Positions 22,822 to 36,400 of a stretch of DNA of 64,000 bases are shown piece by piece. Position numbers and translations under genes: made by a program. The notes beneath the pieces were generated by a model, which saw only the letters and a program-made list of their open reading frames with translations, was not told the origin of the DNA and searched no databases. Each line of letters opens with the position of its first letter. Positions within the stretch are counted from its first letter, which is position 1. Origin of the DNA: Misgurnus anguillicaudatus (taxonomy: Eukaryota > Chordata > Actinopteri > Cypriniformes > Cobitidae). The stretch lies in contig NC_073341.2 in NCBI RefSeq assembly GCF_027580225.2, forward strand, positions 14,878,501 to 14,942,500, read 5' to 3'.

Positions 22822-25800
22822 CTGTGAAAAGATAGGTTAGAGGTCAAATTTAGGGACCACATGTATATACAACTACAGTAAATATTCAATTTTTATTTTT
22901 ATTCAGACTTTTTTTAAATAAATTTCCTGTATATTTTTGTAATCATAGATGCATTTTTTATAAGTCAGAGTCAGAATTATTGTCAGCTTCTGTAATGGAC
23001 AGCTGTGTTAATTTCACTCAAAGTTATATAAACACAATCTATAAAGACAGAATTTAAGGGTTGTACCGTCTAGTTCATCGCACACACAGCATTCCCAGGG
23101 AAACCTTGAATGTCTAAATGTGTTTTCTCCACAGCAAGAAAGACAGCGCCCGTCCTCTGTGAGGCGCTGTAGAGCTGGGCACCGGGTGCAGTTGTAGGGC
23201 CCGGGGCCCTTACATTCAGTACAGGATTGGTCACAAGCTACACATGTGTCATTCTGTGATGAACACAATGAGTGTTATAAAGCATGTTTTGTATAGTGTA
23301 TGATTCAAGCTAACTAAGCACAACAGCTGCTGTGAAAGTCAGATTTAAATGACTAAAAATGTCAAAAAACATGCATAAGTTCTGAAATTTAATTTGGGAC
23401 CAAACTAAAACTTCACAATAAAGGTAAATAACAACATCAAAGCCCTGATAAGTTCATTACGTGTAGGTAGGCATTACCGTTAAATATTGTCCACTTAGAC
23501 ATCGAGATGTGCAGATTCCAGCAAACATTTCGTAACCTTCATAACATGATGTACAGAAGACGGCTCCTGAATCTGTTTACACATCCAACACAAAACACCA
23601 TGCATGTACTGTTATATAATGACATCTGAACATATCTTCACTTTAGTTGTATGTGTAATACAAAAGTTTAAAGGAATAGTCTACTCATTTTCAATAATAA
23701 AATATGTTATTACCTTAACTAAGAATTGTTGATACATCCCTCTATCATCTGTGTGCGTGCACGTAAGCGCTGGAGCGCGCTGCGACACTTTGATAGCATT
23801 TAGCTTAGCCCCATTCATTCAATGGTACCATTTAGAGATAAAGTTAGAAGTGACCAAACACATCAACGTTTTTCCTATTTAAGACGAGTAGTTATACGAG
23901 CAAGTTTGGTGGTACAAAATAAAACGTAGCGCTTTTCTGGGCGGATTTGGGAGAGGAACTGTGTTTTGTGGCGTGGTGGCGCTTTTGGGAGTACTTCGAC
24001 TCGCCTGAAAAGTCTGCTCCCCTTCTCACTCTTATAATGGGAGAGGAAGGGTGTTACTGCGCCGAGTCGAAGTACTCCCAGAAGTGCTATTACGCCATAA
24101 AATATAGTTCCTCTTTTGAATCCGCTTAGACAAGCGCTGCGTTTTATTTTGTGCCACCAAACTTGCTCGTGTGACTGCTCGTCTTGGATGGGAAGGGCGT
24201 TGATGTGTTTGGTCACTTCTAGCTTTGTCTCTAAATGGTACCATTGAATGAATGGGGCTAAGCTAAATGCTATCGAAGCGTCGCAGCGCGCTCCAGCGCT
24301 TACGTGCACGCACACAGATGATAGAGGGATGTATCAACAATTCTTAGTTAAGGTAATAACATATTTTAATATTGAAAATGAGTAGACTATTCCTTTAAGA
24401 TATTGTTATATAAAATATAGGTCTTGTAGATCAGTGGTTTTCAAACTGGGGGCCGCGAGATGGTGCCAGGGGGCCCCAGTTTTATGACATTTTATGAAAT
24501 ACATTAATTTATCATGAATTCTGTGTAATTAAACCTAAAAAAAAATAAGGCTACTAACCAAAAGCACTACTTTTTTGTATAATATAATTTTTTTTATTAA
24601 AATGTTGAGTTTTAGAACAGTTTTTTCTAAAAAATATATTTTCAAACATAATTTTAAATATATTTCAAAATATACAAAAAATATACAATTAAAAATATAT
24701 TTTGAAATATGTTTACAACCTTTTTAAAATATTGGCATTGGAAGAAAAACTTGTTATCTGTAAACATAACAGGTTTCGAAAAGGTTCAAATTAAGTGTAT
24801 ATTCATCCGAAAAATATACTTTTTTAAATTGTATATTTTGGCCAAGAAAAAATCTATTTTTTGCTGGATGGGTTAAATTAGAAATGTATTTGTTAAATAT
24901 ATTGTCAAATTAAAAAATATATTTAAAAAAATATATATATAATATATACTTAAAACATATTTTTGGCTACAGAAATATATATTTTTTGCCGTATGTTTAT
25001 CATACCGTATATTGTTTCATTACAAGGGTTTTACATACAAACATCACTGCAAAACAATGAAAACAAACGTTGGGTCTTTGCATGTGACTCTTACCACTGC
25101 ATGTTTTACAGGTAGGGTGGCAATGTGTGCACTTTCTGTCAGTGTCAGGGAAGTAATGTGATGGGCATGTATGCAGACAGAGTCCAGATGTTGTCATAAG
25201 GAAGTATCCATCTCTACAGCTGAGACAGAAACCACTGCTTTCAGAACAGTGCTCACACGTATGATCACACGCTTGACAAGCTCCACTGCTGCTGTTTACA
25301 AAGTAACTGAGAAAGAAAAATATATAGATATGTGGGTAATATATAGCATATATGTATTTGTATGTTATAGAGCGCAAGATGTTGTTGTTGTTATGTCACA
25401 CAATGCACAATATTTTTATAATAAATAAAGTGAATCTGGAACAGTGGATGATATGGCCCGAACACATTAAAAGGGACATTTCATGAAAATCTGACTTTTT
25501 CAGCTCATTCACATTTAAACTCCCAAAATGGCACATTTTTGCTCACACCTACAAAGTGGCAATTTTAACATGTTATAATAAATTATCTGTTGGGTTATTT
25601 TGAGCTAAAACTTCACATGCGTACTCTGGGGACACCAAAGATTTATTTGACATCTTAAAAAAGCCTTGTGAAATGTCCCCTTTAATAATGAAAACAGAAG
25701 GAGTTTTGATCACATTTGATCACTGTTAATATCTGATTGCATCACATTTAGTGTCTTTATTGTTCATTATTAAACTGTACAAGCTTCCTTTTACATTTTA

Positions 25801-28800
25801 GTCTATTACAAGCTGTCATGTGATTGATGTTATTAAAGTCTTAAAGGGACAGTACCCCCCCAAAAAATGAATATTCTGTCATGATTTACTCACCCTTATG
25901 TTGTTACAAACCTGTATAAATTTCTTTGTTTTGATGAACACACATGAAGATAGTTTGAGATATTGTAACCAAACCATTTCTGAGCCCCATTCACTTCCAT
26001 AGTATTGTTTTTCCTACTATGGAAGCGAATGGGTATCTTCTTTTGTGTTCAACAGAATAAAGAAACTCATACAGGTTTACAACAACACGAGGATGAGAAA
26101 ATGATAACAGAATTTTCAGTTAAGGGTGAAGTATCCCTTTAAGTACAAAATTAGTGAATGAAAGAGGTACATTTACTAAGTATACTTAAAGTGTATGTTA
26201 GTGCACTTATTCACCTGGGTGCCAAATAAAGAAATGCATTTACATATTTCTTGTGTTCAGAAATTAAAATGGAAAATATTCTATAAATGTAACAAATTAT
26301 AAAAGAAAAAATTATATCATTAGTCATGAAAAAAGTACCAAAAAAGTAGACCAATTACTTGCTAAATATAATAAGGTTTCTGCAAGACTTGAATTATAAT
26401 GAATTATCATTGTGATATACCTATTTATTGGCCAATTTAAACAATTTATACATATAACAGATATTAACAAATATTATTTTATTAATTATTCTTGTATTTG
26501 GATTCTTATGTATAATGCACAGCTTTGGAAAGCTAGATATTTTGTTTATAATGATTTCTTTTAGTATTAAAGGGATAGTTCACCCAAAATGAAAATTCTG
26601 TCATCATTTACTCACTTTTGTGTTGTTACAAACCTGTATACATTTATTTGTTTTGATAAACACGAATGAAGATATTTTAAGGAATCGTCGTAATCAAACT
26701 ATTGGAAAACTATAGGAAAAAAGAGTACTGTGGAAGTGAATGGGGCCCACAAACTGTTTGTACAATACGAACACTCTTCAAAATATCTTCACTCGTGTTC
26801 ATCAGAACAAAGAAATGTATACAGGTTTGTAACAACATGAAAGTGAGTAAATAATGACAGAATTTTCATTTTTGGGTGAACTAACCCCTTTAACCCCTTA
26901 AAATGCCAGTGTACAGTGGGAGGGACACTGCATTGTTAAATATAAAACTTCATTAAATACAACAAATCAAAAACAAAAAGCTAAACACGTCATATATCTT
27001 TGGAAAGCTTCTTGTGATTCGAATGATGCAAACCGTTTTAACATACAATCAACACAGCAGGTACAATATGTGTTCGTTTTTTTTTAGCATTTTTAGGAAT
27101 GCTAAGAAGAGACTGAGACATAAGGAGCATTATGGTACTTGTAGCTGGTCATGTCAAAAAGTGTTTGGCCTTCTAGAAGTCTTTAATCCCAAAACAATCC
27201 TGAAACTAAAACAATGAAAAAACTCAAGGCCTAAAATGGTCCTGACTCTTGTGTCAACCGATGTTGCTTTTGATGCATATGCTGCCCTCTAGAGGTGAAG
27301 AAGGATTAATGCTTTTACAGAATCTAACAAATATAAATCTTTAGAAACAACCCTAATACACAAACCGCAAATGCATAAGATTTAAATTTGTATTAAAAAA
27401 ATTAACCAACTTTTAAGCCATCTTTACAAAATAAAAAATATAATAAAGATGAACTGTGATACCTATTCGGACAGGTGGAAACGCAGCTGTGTCCGTGCAG
27501 GAACAGGTCTGGTTTACATGTAAGACACTCATTACTGTGATGACCACTACATGATGCACAGTTCTTATGACATGAGACACACTCCTGCCTCTTCTCATCA
27601 CCATGGTAACCACCAGGACACGTGGAGACACACGTCTGATCTGACACGCGCAAACACAAATGATATTATTTAATGTTTATATAATATTTATATGTAATAC
27701 TAACAGTCTATTGGTACTGTACATTTGTTTGTGAAAACTATAAAATGTTTACAACCTTGAGATGATGTTATAATAACAGATAGGTTAAATGTTTGTATCA
27801 TCATGTTAACTGATGCTGGTTCTTACTTAACAGGAAGTGTTTGGGGTTGCAGGTGATGCATTGCTCTTTGCCTGCACCAGAACAGTGGAGGCAGGTGGGG
27901 TGGCACGGCCGGCACTTCCCGTTCTTATCCGTATATGTTTGTGGACGGCAGTCGCTGAAAAACACACAGTGACCGTTAACATCTTTCCTCATGTCAGTCC
28001 TGCAGGTCAGGCACGAGGACGGACCGGGCCCAGAACACGTCAGGCAGGACCTGTCACAGTCTAAAATGAACATGGGTATGTTAGTAATACACTTCCACGT
28101 AAACGCCAGACCTCCGAAAAGCAAAAGATTATAAATCAGACCTCGACACTCGGTTTCATCCAGGTACGTATCTGACGGGCATTTGTTCAAGCACTTCCCG
28201 TTATAACGTGCGGCCCATGAACTCTTGCATGAGATGCAGTCATCTGGATCTGGTCCATCACACGTTGAACAGTCACTGTGACAGCGCTCGCATCGCTTCT
28301 CCTGGACGTTTGTAAAGAAACCCTCAGGACAGTCATCATGACAGCCGTCTTCATGCAGGAAGTAATACTCTGCACATTCTGAAAAACCCAGACCGTGAAA
28401 CACAAACCATGTCCATTATATACAAAAGTGTAGGATTACTACAAAAATTTTTTATTAATAAAGCTGAGATCCTCACCGCTGCATTTCTGAGTTTGGTCAC
28501 ACTGGGTACAGTGCGCAGGACAGCGCTCACACACTCCATCCTTAACAAAGTGCTTATTAGGACAGTGTTGCACGCAGGTGTGTTTAAAACGCAGGTAGTC
28601 TTCATCGCAGCTCAGACAGTTATTGGCTTCCCCTTCACAAGAAGCACAACCTGTGGCGCAACTGACACACGCATCATCCTCTGGATAACCCCTGTAAGAC
28701 ACCACAGATATATCAGTCTGTGTGAATAATCAGATATATGGGTATTAATGTGTCTGGGATGGTACGGGCATTCCTGTGAGTGAAAAATCTGAACCTTGTA

Positions 28801-30369
28801 CACTCGGCGACACATTTGCCATCCTGCAGATAGAGTTGACTGAATGCAGCTTTGCACTTCAAACAGTGATGAGCATCCTGACACACCACACAGCCCGCCG
28901 AACAGTCTTCACAGCGGCCGCTCGTCTGGTTCCCATGAGTCCCGGCCGGACAAGCAGACACGCACGTCTGGCTGTTTGTAAGAAATATTCCTGTAAACAG
29001 AAGCACAAACATATGCACACATAGATTTCATAAATATATATACACAGTACTGTGCAAAAGTCTAGGCCACCATCACCAGCTTTGTTGTTTTAGCAAAGTA
29101 TTAATGTCCATCCAGATTTATTTTTCACTCTTTTTAAGATAAAAAACAGAAAATACAGGAAATATGTACACAAAATTAAAAACAAAACATTTTTCAGAAC
29201 TAAATGTCTTCTTCAGGCATCAAGTCTGTATTTAAGTGAGACCTCTCTTGGCACAAAACACATCTTGATATATATATACACACACACTCACGTAAAGGAC
29301 TATTAGGAACACCATACTAATACTGTGTTTCACCCCCTTTCGCCTTCAGAACTGTCTCAATTCTATGTGGCATTGATTCAACAAGATGATGAAAGCATTC
29401 TTTAGAAATGTTGGCCCATATTGATAGGATAGCATCTTGCACTTGATGGAGATTTGTGGGATGCAGATTCAGGGCACGAAGCTCCACCACATCCCAAAGA
29501 TGCTCTATTGGGTTGAGATCTGGTGACTATGGGGGCCATTTTAGTACAGTGAACTCATTGTTGTGTTCAAGAAACCAATTTGAAATGATTCGAGCTTTGT
29601 GACATGGTGCATTATCCTGCTGGAAGTAGCTATCAGAGGATGGGTACATGGTGGTCAGAAGGGATGGACATGGTCAGAAACAATGCTCAGGTAGGCAGTG
29701 GCATTTAAACGATGCCCAAATTCTGACTCTACCATCTGTCTCAACAGAAATCGAGACTCATCAGACCAGGCAACATTTTTCCAGTCTTAAACTGTCCATT
29801 TTTGGTGAGCTCGTGCAAATTGTAGCCTCTTTTTCCTATTTGTAGTGGAGATGAGTGGTACCCGGTGGGGTCTTCTGCTGTTGTAGCCCATCCACCTTAA
29901 GGTTGTGCGTGTTGTGGCTTTACAAATGCTTTGCTGCATACCTCAGTTGTAACGAGTGGTTATTTCAGTCAAAGTTGCTCTTCTATCAGCATGAATCAGT
30001 CGGCTCATTCTCCTCTGACCTCTAACATCAACAAGGCATTTCGCCCACAGGACTGCTGCATACTGGGTGTTTCCCTTTTCACACCATTCTTTTTAAACCC
30101 TAGAAATGGTTGTGCGTGAAAATCCCAGTAACTGAGCAGATTGTGAAATACTCAGACTGGCCGTCTGCCACCAACAACTATGCCACGCTCAAAATAGCTT
30201 AAATCACATTTCTTTCCCATTCTGACATTCAGTTTGGAGTTCAGGAGATTGTCTTGCCCAGGACCACACCACTAAATGCATTGAAGCAACTGCCATGTGA
30301 TTGATTGATTAGATAATTGCATTAATGAGAAATTGAACAGGTGTTCCTAATACTTTAGGTGAATGTATA

Positions 30370-30405
<36 letters not shown>

Positions 30406-33400
30406 TCAATAGATGACTTGAAAAATTATGCTTAGAATTATGTGCACTGGATTTACCTTCATGACAGGAATCACACTGATCTTCCTCCGGCCCTAAACAG
30501 GACTTACAGCTGGAGTGACACTGTTCACACCCAACTTTAGCAGGATCAGCAAAAGATAAAATATGATATTTATATTTTATTTTATTTTATATACTTTTGT
30601 GGGTACAATGAATTATTAAATGAATGTATTAATTATTAAATTAATGTGTTACCATTAGGGAAGAATCCATCAGAACATGTGATTTTGCTCTTGCCGATAC
30701 ATTGGCCGTCCTTCAGACTCATATCATCTTCACATGAATCGCAGTCATCGAGATTTGGACCACCGCACGAACGGCACATGCTGTGACACGGCTCGCACTC
30801 CTGTTTCATGTCGCTATAGAAACCCTCCGGACATGTTTCTACACAGGTGCCATCTGCAGGTGAACAGCAAACCAGTAAGAAACTCCATATGTGTACAGGT
30901 AAGGGATGAGATTACTGCTGCAAGATAAGTTATTTGAAACACTGGGGCTAGTTGTCACATGGGGGTGGCAGTGGGTTCAGTGGTTCATGTAGGCTGTCTA
31001 CAAATCGGAAGGTTGGTGGTTCAATCCCCAGTTACACCTGAACAAGTGTCGAGATGTCCTTGAGCAAGACACCTAACCCCAGCTGCTCCCGACGAGCTGG
31101 ATGGCGCCTTGCATGGGTGACACCGCAATCGATGGGTGAATGTGAGGCAATATATAAAGCGCTTTGGATGGCCATTGGTCTATGAAAGCACTATATAAAT
31201 GCAGCCCATCTACAATTATTTTATGTTTAGAGTAAAACAGCAATTCCACTAAGGTGTGTTTTATAATAGTTTTAGTATGTTGATTATAAACTACTAGACC
31301 TAAAACTCTTCCAGTTTATTTTTCTTATAGATGTTGGGTCATGTTACTAGTATCTTTGTATCGTAACTAAAAATTACAATAACACGTTGTCTCTGGCATT
31401 GTAACACATATCTCACCTGACAGTAAGAAGCCGTCGTCACACAGGTAACACTCACTGTCATCACAGGTCACACAGTGATCATCACATCGAGCACATCTCA
31501 TTGACAACTCGTCCTCAAATGTTCTCGCAGGGCACATCTTACGACAGCTTGATCCCAGCCTGCAGAAATACAATGAAACACTCAGAAATAAAATAAAACA
31601 TATTATAACTAATCATGTCAAAGCCATAAACATAATAGTCAAACTTACTGGTAATAGCCCGGCAAACAAGACATGCAGTGCTCTGGATTCACTGAGGGAA
31701 CACATCAAGAATAAGATTCAGCAACTGCAGAAATCAGTAAGTGAAAAGACTGAAAATGCAATTTAATGTTTTATAACACTGTTTCAATCCATGATGGAAA
31801 AATAGTTTAAAATAACCTCCATATCTGACCAAATCTGAGCCTTTTTAGCCCCAAAAAATGTTTAGACAGAAACCTAGGCAGCGGATTCCCGGACAGGGAT
31901 TAGTTTAAGACAGGACTAGGCCTTAGTTTAATTAGGACATATAATTTTAGCAAACATGGCTTACTAAAAACATTACTTGTGTGCATTCCGAGACAAAACA
32001 AAGGGCACTGATGTATTTTAAGATATGTCAGTAAAGTTGTTTTCAGTTTGGACAGCTCTTACATTTATTTTAGTTTGTAGTTTATAGTTTTGATCTCCTT
32101 CATTACAGGCAAATTATCACAGATTTTATTTAAATAATTCTGTATCCACAGAGTTTATTTCACTATTATAACTTTACTATAACATTATTACAGCATTATA
32201 TGACAGTCAGTATTATAATGACCAGCAGAGGGCGACACTGCTGTATATTACAGCACGGATCATTGGAAAGCTATGAGGAGCAGAGAGTTCAGTAGTGAAG
32301 CTCAGGGTTACTGAAGGTTATAAAATAATGGATAATGTATAGGCAGCCGGTTGTTATCACAGAAATAAACCCCCTACGGTGTGATCAGGACCAGACGCGA
32401 AGTGGAAGGTCTTGGTGTATCACACAGGGTTCCCACACCTTTGTTAACTTCAAATTCAATGACCTTTCAAGGACTTTCCAGGTCAAATACCCTCAAATTC
32501 AAGGACTAAATGTGGGGACACATTTCAAGTGAGAGCAAGGTTACAATGTGTTACCTTTAAAGATACATTGTTACAGTTCTCTTTAGGGAACTCGCGCTGC
32601 GTCACTACGGTGACATTTTAGGGACGCCTCCAGGGGTAAGTGTGTCTGAATGTGTATATCAAATTCAACCAATGGTGAGGCTTAACGACAAAGACAGGGT
32701 GACGCGGGAGCCAGGAAGTATATCGCTATCTGAAATATTGCCAAAGACGGCATTACAGGGACGCAGGAAGTATGGCAAGGGAGACGCAGCGTCTCGTTCC
32801 CTTCTCAGGGAACAACAGTTACATACGTAACCCGAGACGTTTTCATGTGTCAAACACAACTATGCAAAAAAGCATTTTGGTATGAATCAACATTTGCATA
32901 CAGAAGATATAAGCATTTAAAGCGAACAGTTTAGCATGTGTGCTTAAAAGGCTAGAATTTTTATGATATTATCCTTCACTACACAGGGAATAATATGGAT
33001 TTTTTTCCAGAAAACTGCTTGCATAAAATAGATTCAAGCACTTTCAATGACCTGTATCTATTTATGTATTTTTTCAAAAACTTCCCAGGGCCTTATTTCC
33101 CTCAGATTCACAAACTTTCAAGGATTTCAAGACCTGTGGGAACCCTGATCACACTAAAGGGGCTTATTTCGCAATAACAACCTGCTGCCTATACATTATC
33201 CCGTTTGTAAATATTTATATTTAATTTTGTGTACTATTAAACTGTACCTGTCAAATTGATTTTCAGTATGTTAGTTTTAAGCGGTTGTTAAAACAAACTT
33301 GCAAATGTAATGACTGGCCAATCTGAGTCAAGCATTCCAATGAGCCGTGTAATAATGCTTAATAAAAGATGACACAGTCAACTTTTCGGTCATTTATAAA

Positions 33401-36400
33401 GTGCTCGCCCTTTATTTTCTTTAGGCTTCTCGGAGTTTAAAGTACCAAAATTTGTGGTCCTGGAGCAAAAACCTTTGGTACTCTAACACATTGCTTATTT
33501 AAATAAGCTTTATAGACTCGAATAAAGATACTTTTTTAGTCTTACAGTAAAGTGTACATTTCTGGCACGGGTGGGCAACATCTGCACTTTCAGATTTGAA
33601 TATCACTTTAAAAATGGAGTTCATATTAAATCAGATTTTGTGTGCATCTGTTTTTGCTCTCCTATCTTATCTTTTTTTAAAGGAAAGATGTTACATTTCT
33701 TTCTTCTGCTTTATCTTTTCATCAGATTGAAATAGGCCGTACAGCAGCGGGCTGATGTTAAGACACTTATCTGTAATTCTAGCGCTTTGATCTTCTGACT
33801 TCTTAGTGAGCTAAACAACATTTTCACAGACAAGTGGCATATTTTTTTGTCTCCTCTGTGTCTTGAAAATGTCACATTGGTAGGGTGCACACTGGATTTT
33901 GCTTTAATAATCATATTCTAAAATCTTTAAAGGGATACTCCAGCCAAATATCAAAATTACCCCATGATTTACTCACCCCTAAGCAATCTGAGATACAGAT
34001 GTTCATCATCTTTCAGACGAACACATTTGTAATTATTTTTGTAAATGTCCTTGCTCTTAAACGCTTAATGATGGTAGAAAATGGGGATTAGTAAACAACT
34101 TCTGACTCTAAACCCCAAAAAAGTGCATTCATCTTTGACAGAAGTAATCCACGCGGCTCTAATGGGTTAATAAAGGTCTTATGCAGGTAATCGATGCGAT
34201 TTTGTAAGAAAATATCCATATTTTAAACTTTTTAAACTATAATAACTTTCACTGCACAACGTACCCATAGCAACGAACGCTCACTTTGTTAAAACTCTCC
34301 CGTGAGTCCAAGATGGTATTATTTTCCGGAATCTAGTTATTATAGTTTATAAAGTTTGAAATCTGGATATTTTCTTATAATATAACCCGCAGAAGACCTT
34401 TATTAACCCTTTGGAGCCGTGTGGACTACCTGAGAAAGTCGGTAAAAGTTGGTCCCTGTTTTTTACCGTTCGAAAACTTGGACATTTACAAAAATATCCT
34501 CTAAAAAAGATCTCAGTTTCTCAGGTCACTTGGGCCCGGCAAATATTTAAGTTGTTTAATGCAGACGTACAGTAACTTCTTACGACTAACTTCAGACACA
34601 ATGGGTTTGATTGCCAGAGAACAAACATGCTGATAAGACATACAGTTTGAATGCACTGTAAGTTGCTTTGGATAACAGTATCTGACAAACGTGTTAAAAG
34701 CCAGATTGCACTTTAAAGTAAGATGAGGGTCTCTCACTTGAGGTGGCCCCTCCAAAAAAGTGTGCCTGAATATAATCCAACCTTGAATGCTTGATATATC
34801 ACTATTAAAATGATTTAGATGAATTTAATTTTTAAATATACTCAAATTGGATTCTAGAGTCATGTTAACCTTTTCGGTTTAAAACTTAAAAAATTAAGTT
34901 ATAGCAACTTATAAAAACAAGTTTATTTTTTAAGTTAAAATTCGCAGAGCAGCTAATGATATCCATATAATGATATACTGACCGCTGAGACATTTCTCAC
35001 AGCCCTCCTCGCATGTAACACAGTCTTCTTGATCCGGGTCGACTCCTTCACCTGTGCAGGAAGCAGAGCATTACGCCAGGATTAACTTCAGTACTGTCAT
35101 ATTCAGAAGAGAAAAAGATCAAATGTATATAGATACTGTTGCCAACACAGAGGAAGAAAATATGCCACGCATCGCACACAATAACCAGATCACACGCCTG
35201 TATGAGCATGTACAAAAAGAGGAAGAAAGAGTGTGTGCATTTAAAAAAGATGGAGAAATCAAACAAAGAGACGTGCAAATGTGACAGGTAGAGAACGGCG
35301 GTGTGCGGTAGCCCTGAAGGCCATAGCAGAGGATCCGTTTATACACGTCTGACACAAATGGTAAGAATTTCTCCCCCACTGTCTGTTTTATGCTATTTCA
35401 GTCTGAATCATTCAGACGAGCTCTTCCCTCATATGCTTTACATCTCTGACTATCACAGACAATTTGTGAAGAAGATTAGATAAACAGCAGTGGGTGTCGT
35501 GAGAAGGCAAACATCATTCGCTAGGTTTGATTTCCAGATATATGTTCAGGCTTAAGAGATCCAGCACACGAGAGCTTCTGGAAAGAGAGCTGAAGCGCAA
35601 AAATCATGAACTGCTAACATTATAACACTGCAGACTTAAAAACCCTGCAGACTTAGCCTTAAAAAATCCTTTACCATCTTTATCATATTTTTATCCCAAT
35701 TATCACCCTGTCTGTGATTTCAATCATTAATTTCACTTTAATTTCAATCGTTGACATGGCCTTAAAGATATCAAGGTTATATTTTCACAGAATGTTTTAT
35801 TATGTAAGATGATTTTGTGTAGAAAACTCTCAGACTGGGTCGCGATTAAATCCACATTTGCATTAAAGTAATGCAGAAGTATTCATTTCTTATTAAATGA
35901 ATGTTATAAAAAATGTTTTTTTGCAGGGAAATGTATTATGTCTTTTGATTTTGGGGTAAAATATGACCTGCACCAGCAACAGGTTCTGTCAGCGAAAAGG
36001 GTTTAGTGCACAATGCTCTGACATGTTGTGCAAACGTGCTTTTGTCGACCCGAGTTCGATTCCAAGCTCTTTTGCTGGTCCCGTACCCCTATCTCTCTAC
36101 CCTGTACTTCCCTGCCCTCTCCTAAACTGTCAAACAAAGGCAAGAATGCCCCCAAAAATTATTAAAAAGTTTCGAAAAATGATCTTCACAACAATGCCAT
36201 AGAACAGTGGTTCTCAAACTTTTCGGCGTGTTCTCCCCTCTGTGTAGGGTGCATCTCCCCCCAAAAAGTAATGACATAAAACAATTTCAAACTTGAAATT
36301 TGGATTAAACAAAACATATCAAATGATACAATGTAGTGCTGTTGATTGGTAGCTATATTCTTCTGAGTTTTGATTACACAAAATTTATGATAAAGTCATT

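Noticed and set aside
23875..24315. 146-codon open frame on the minus strand
   Set aside because: Lies inside the palindromic element; both strands are open because the arms mirror each other; no domain.
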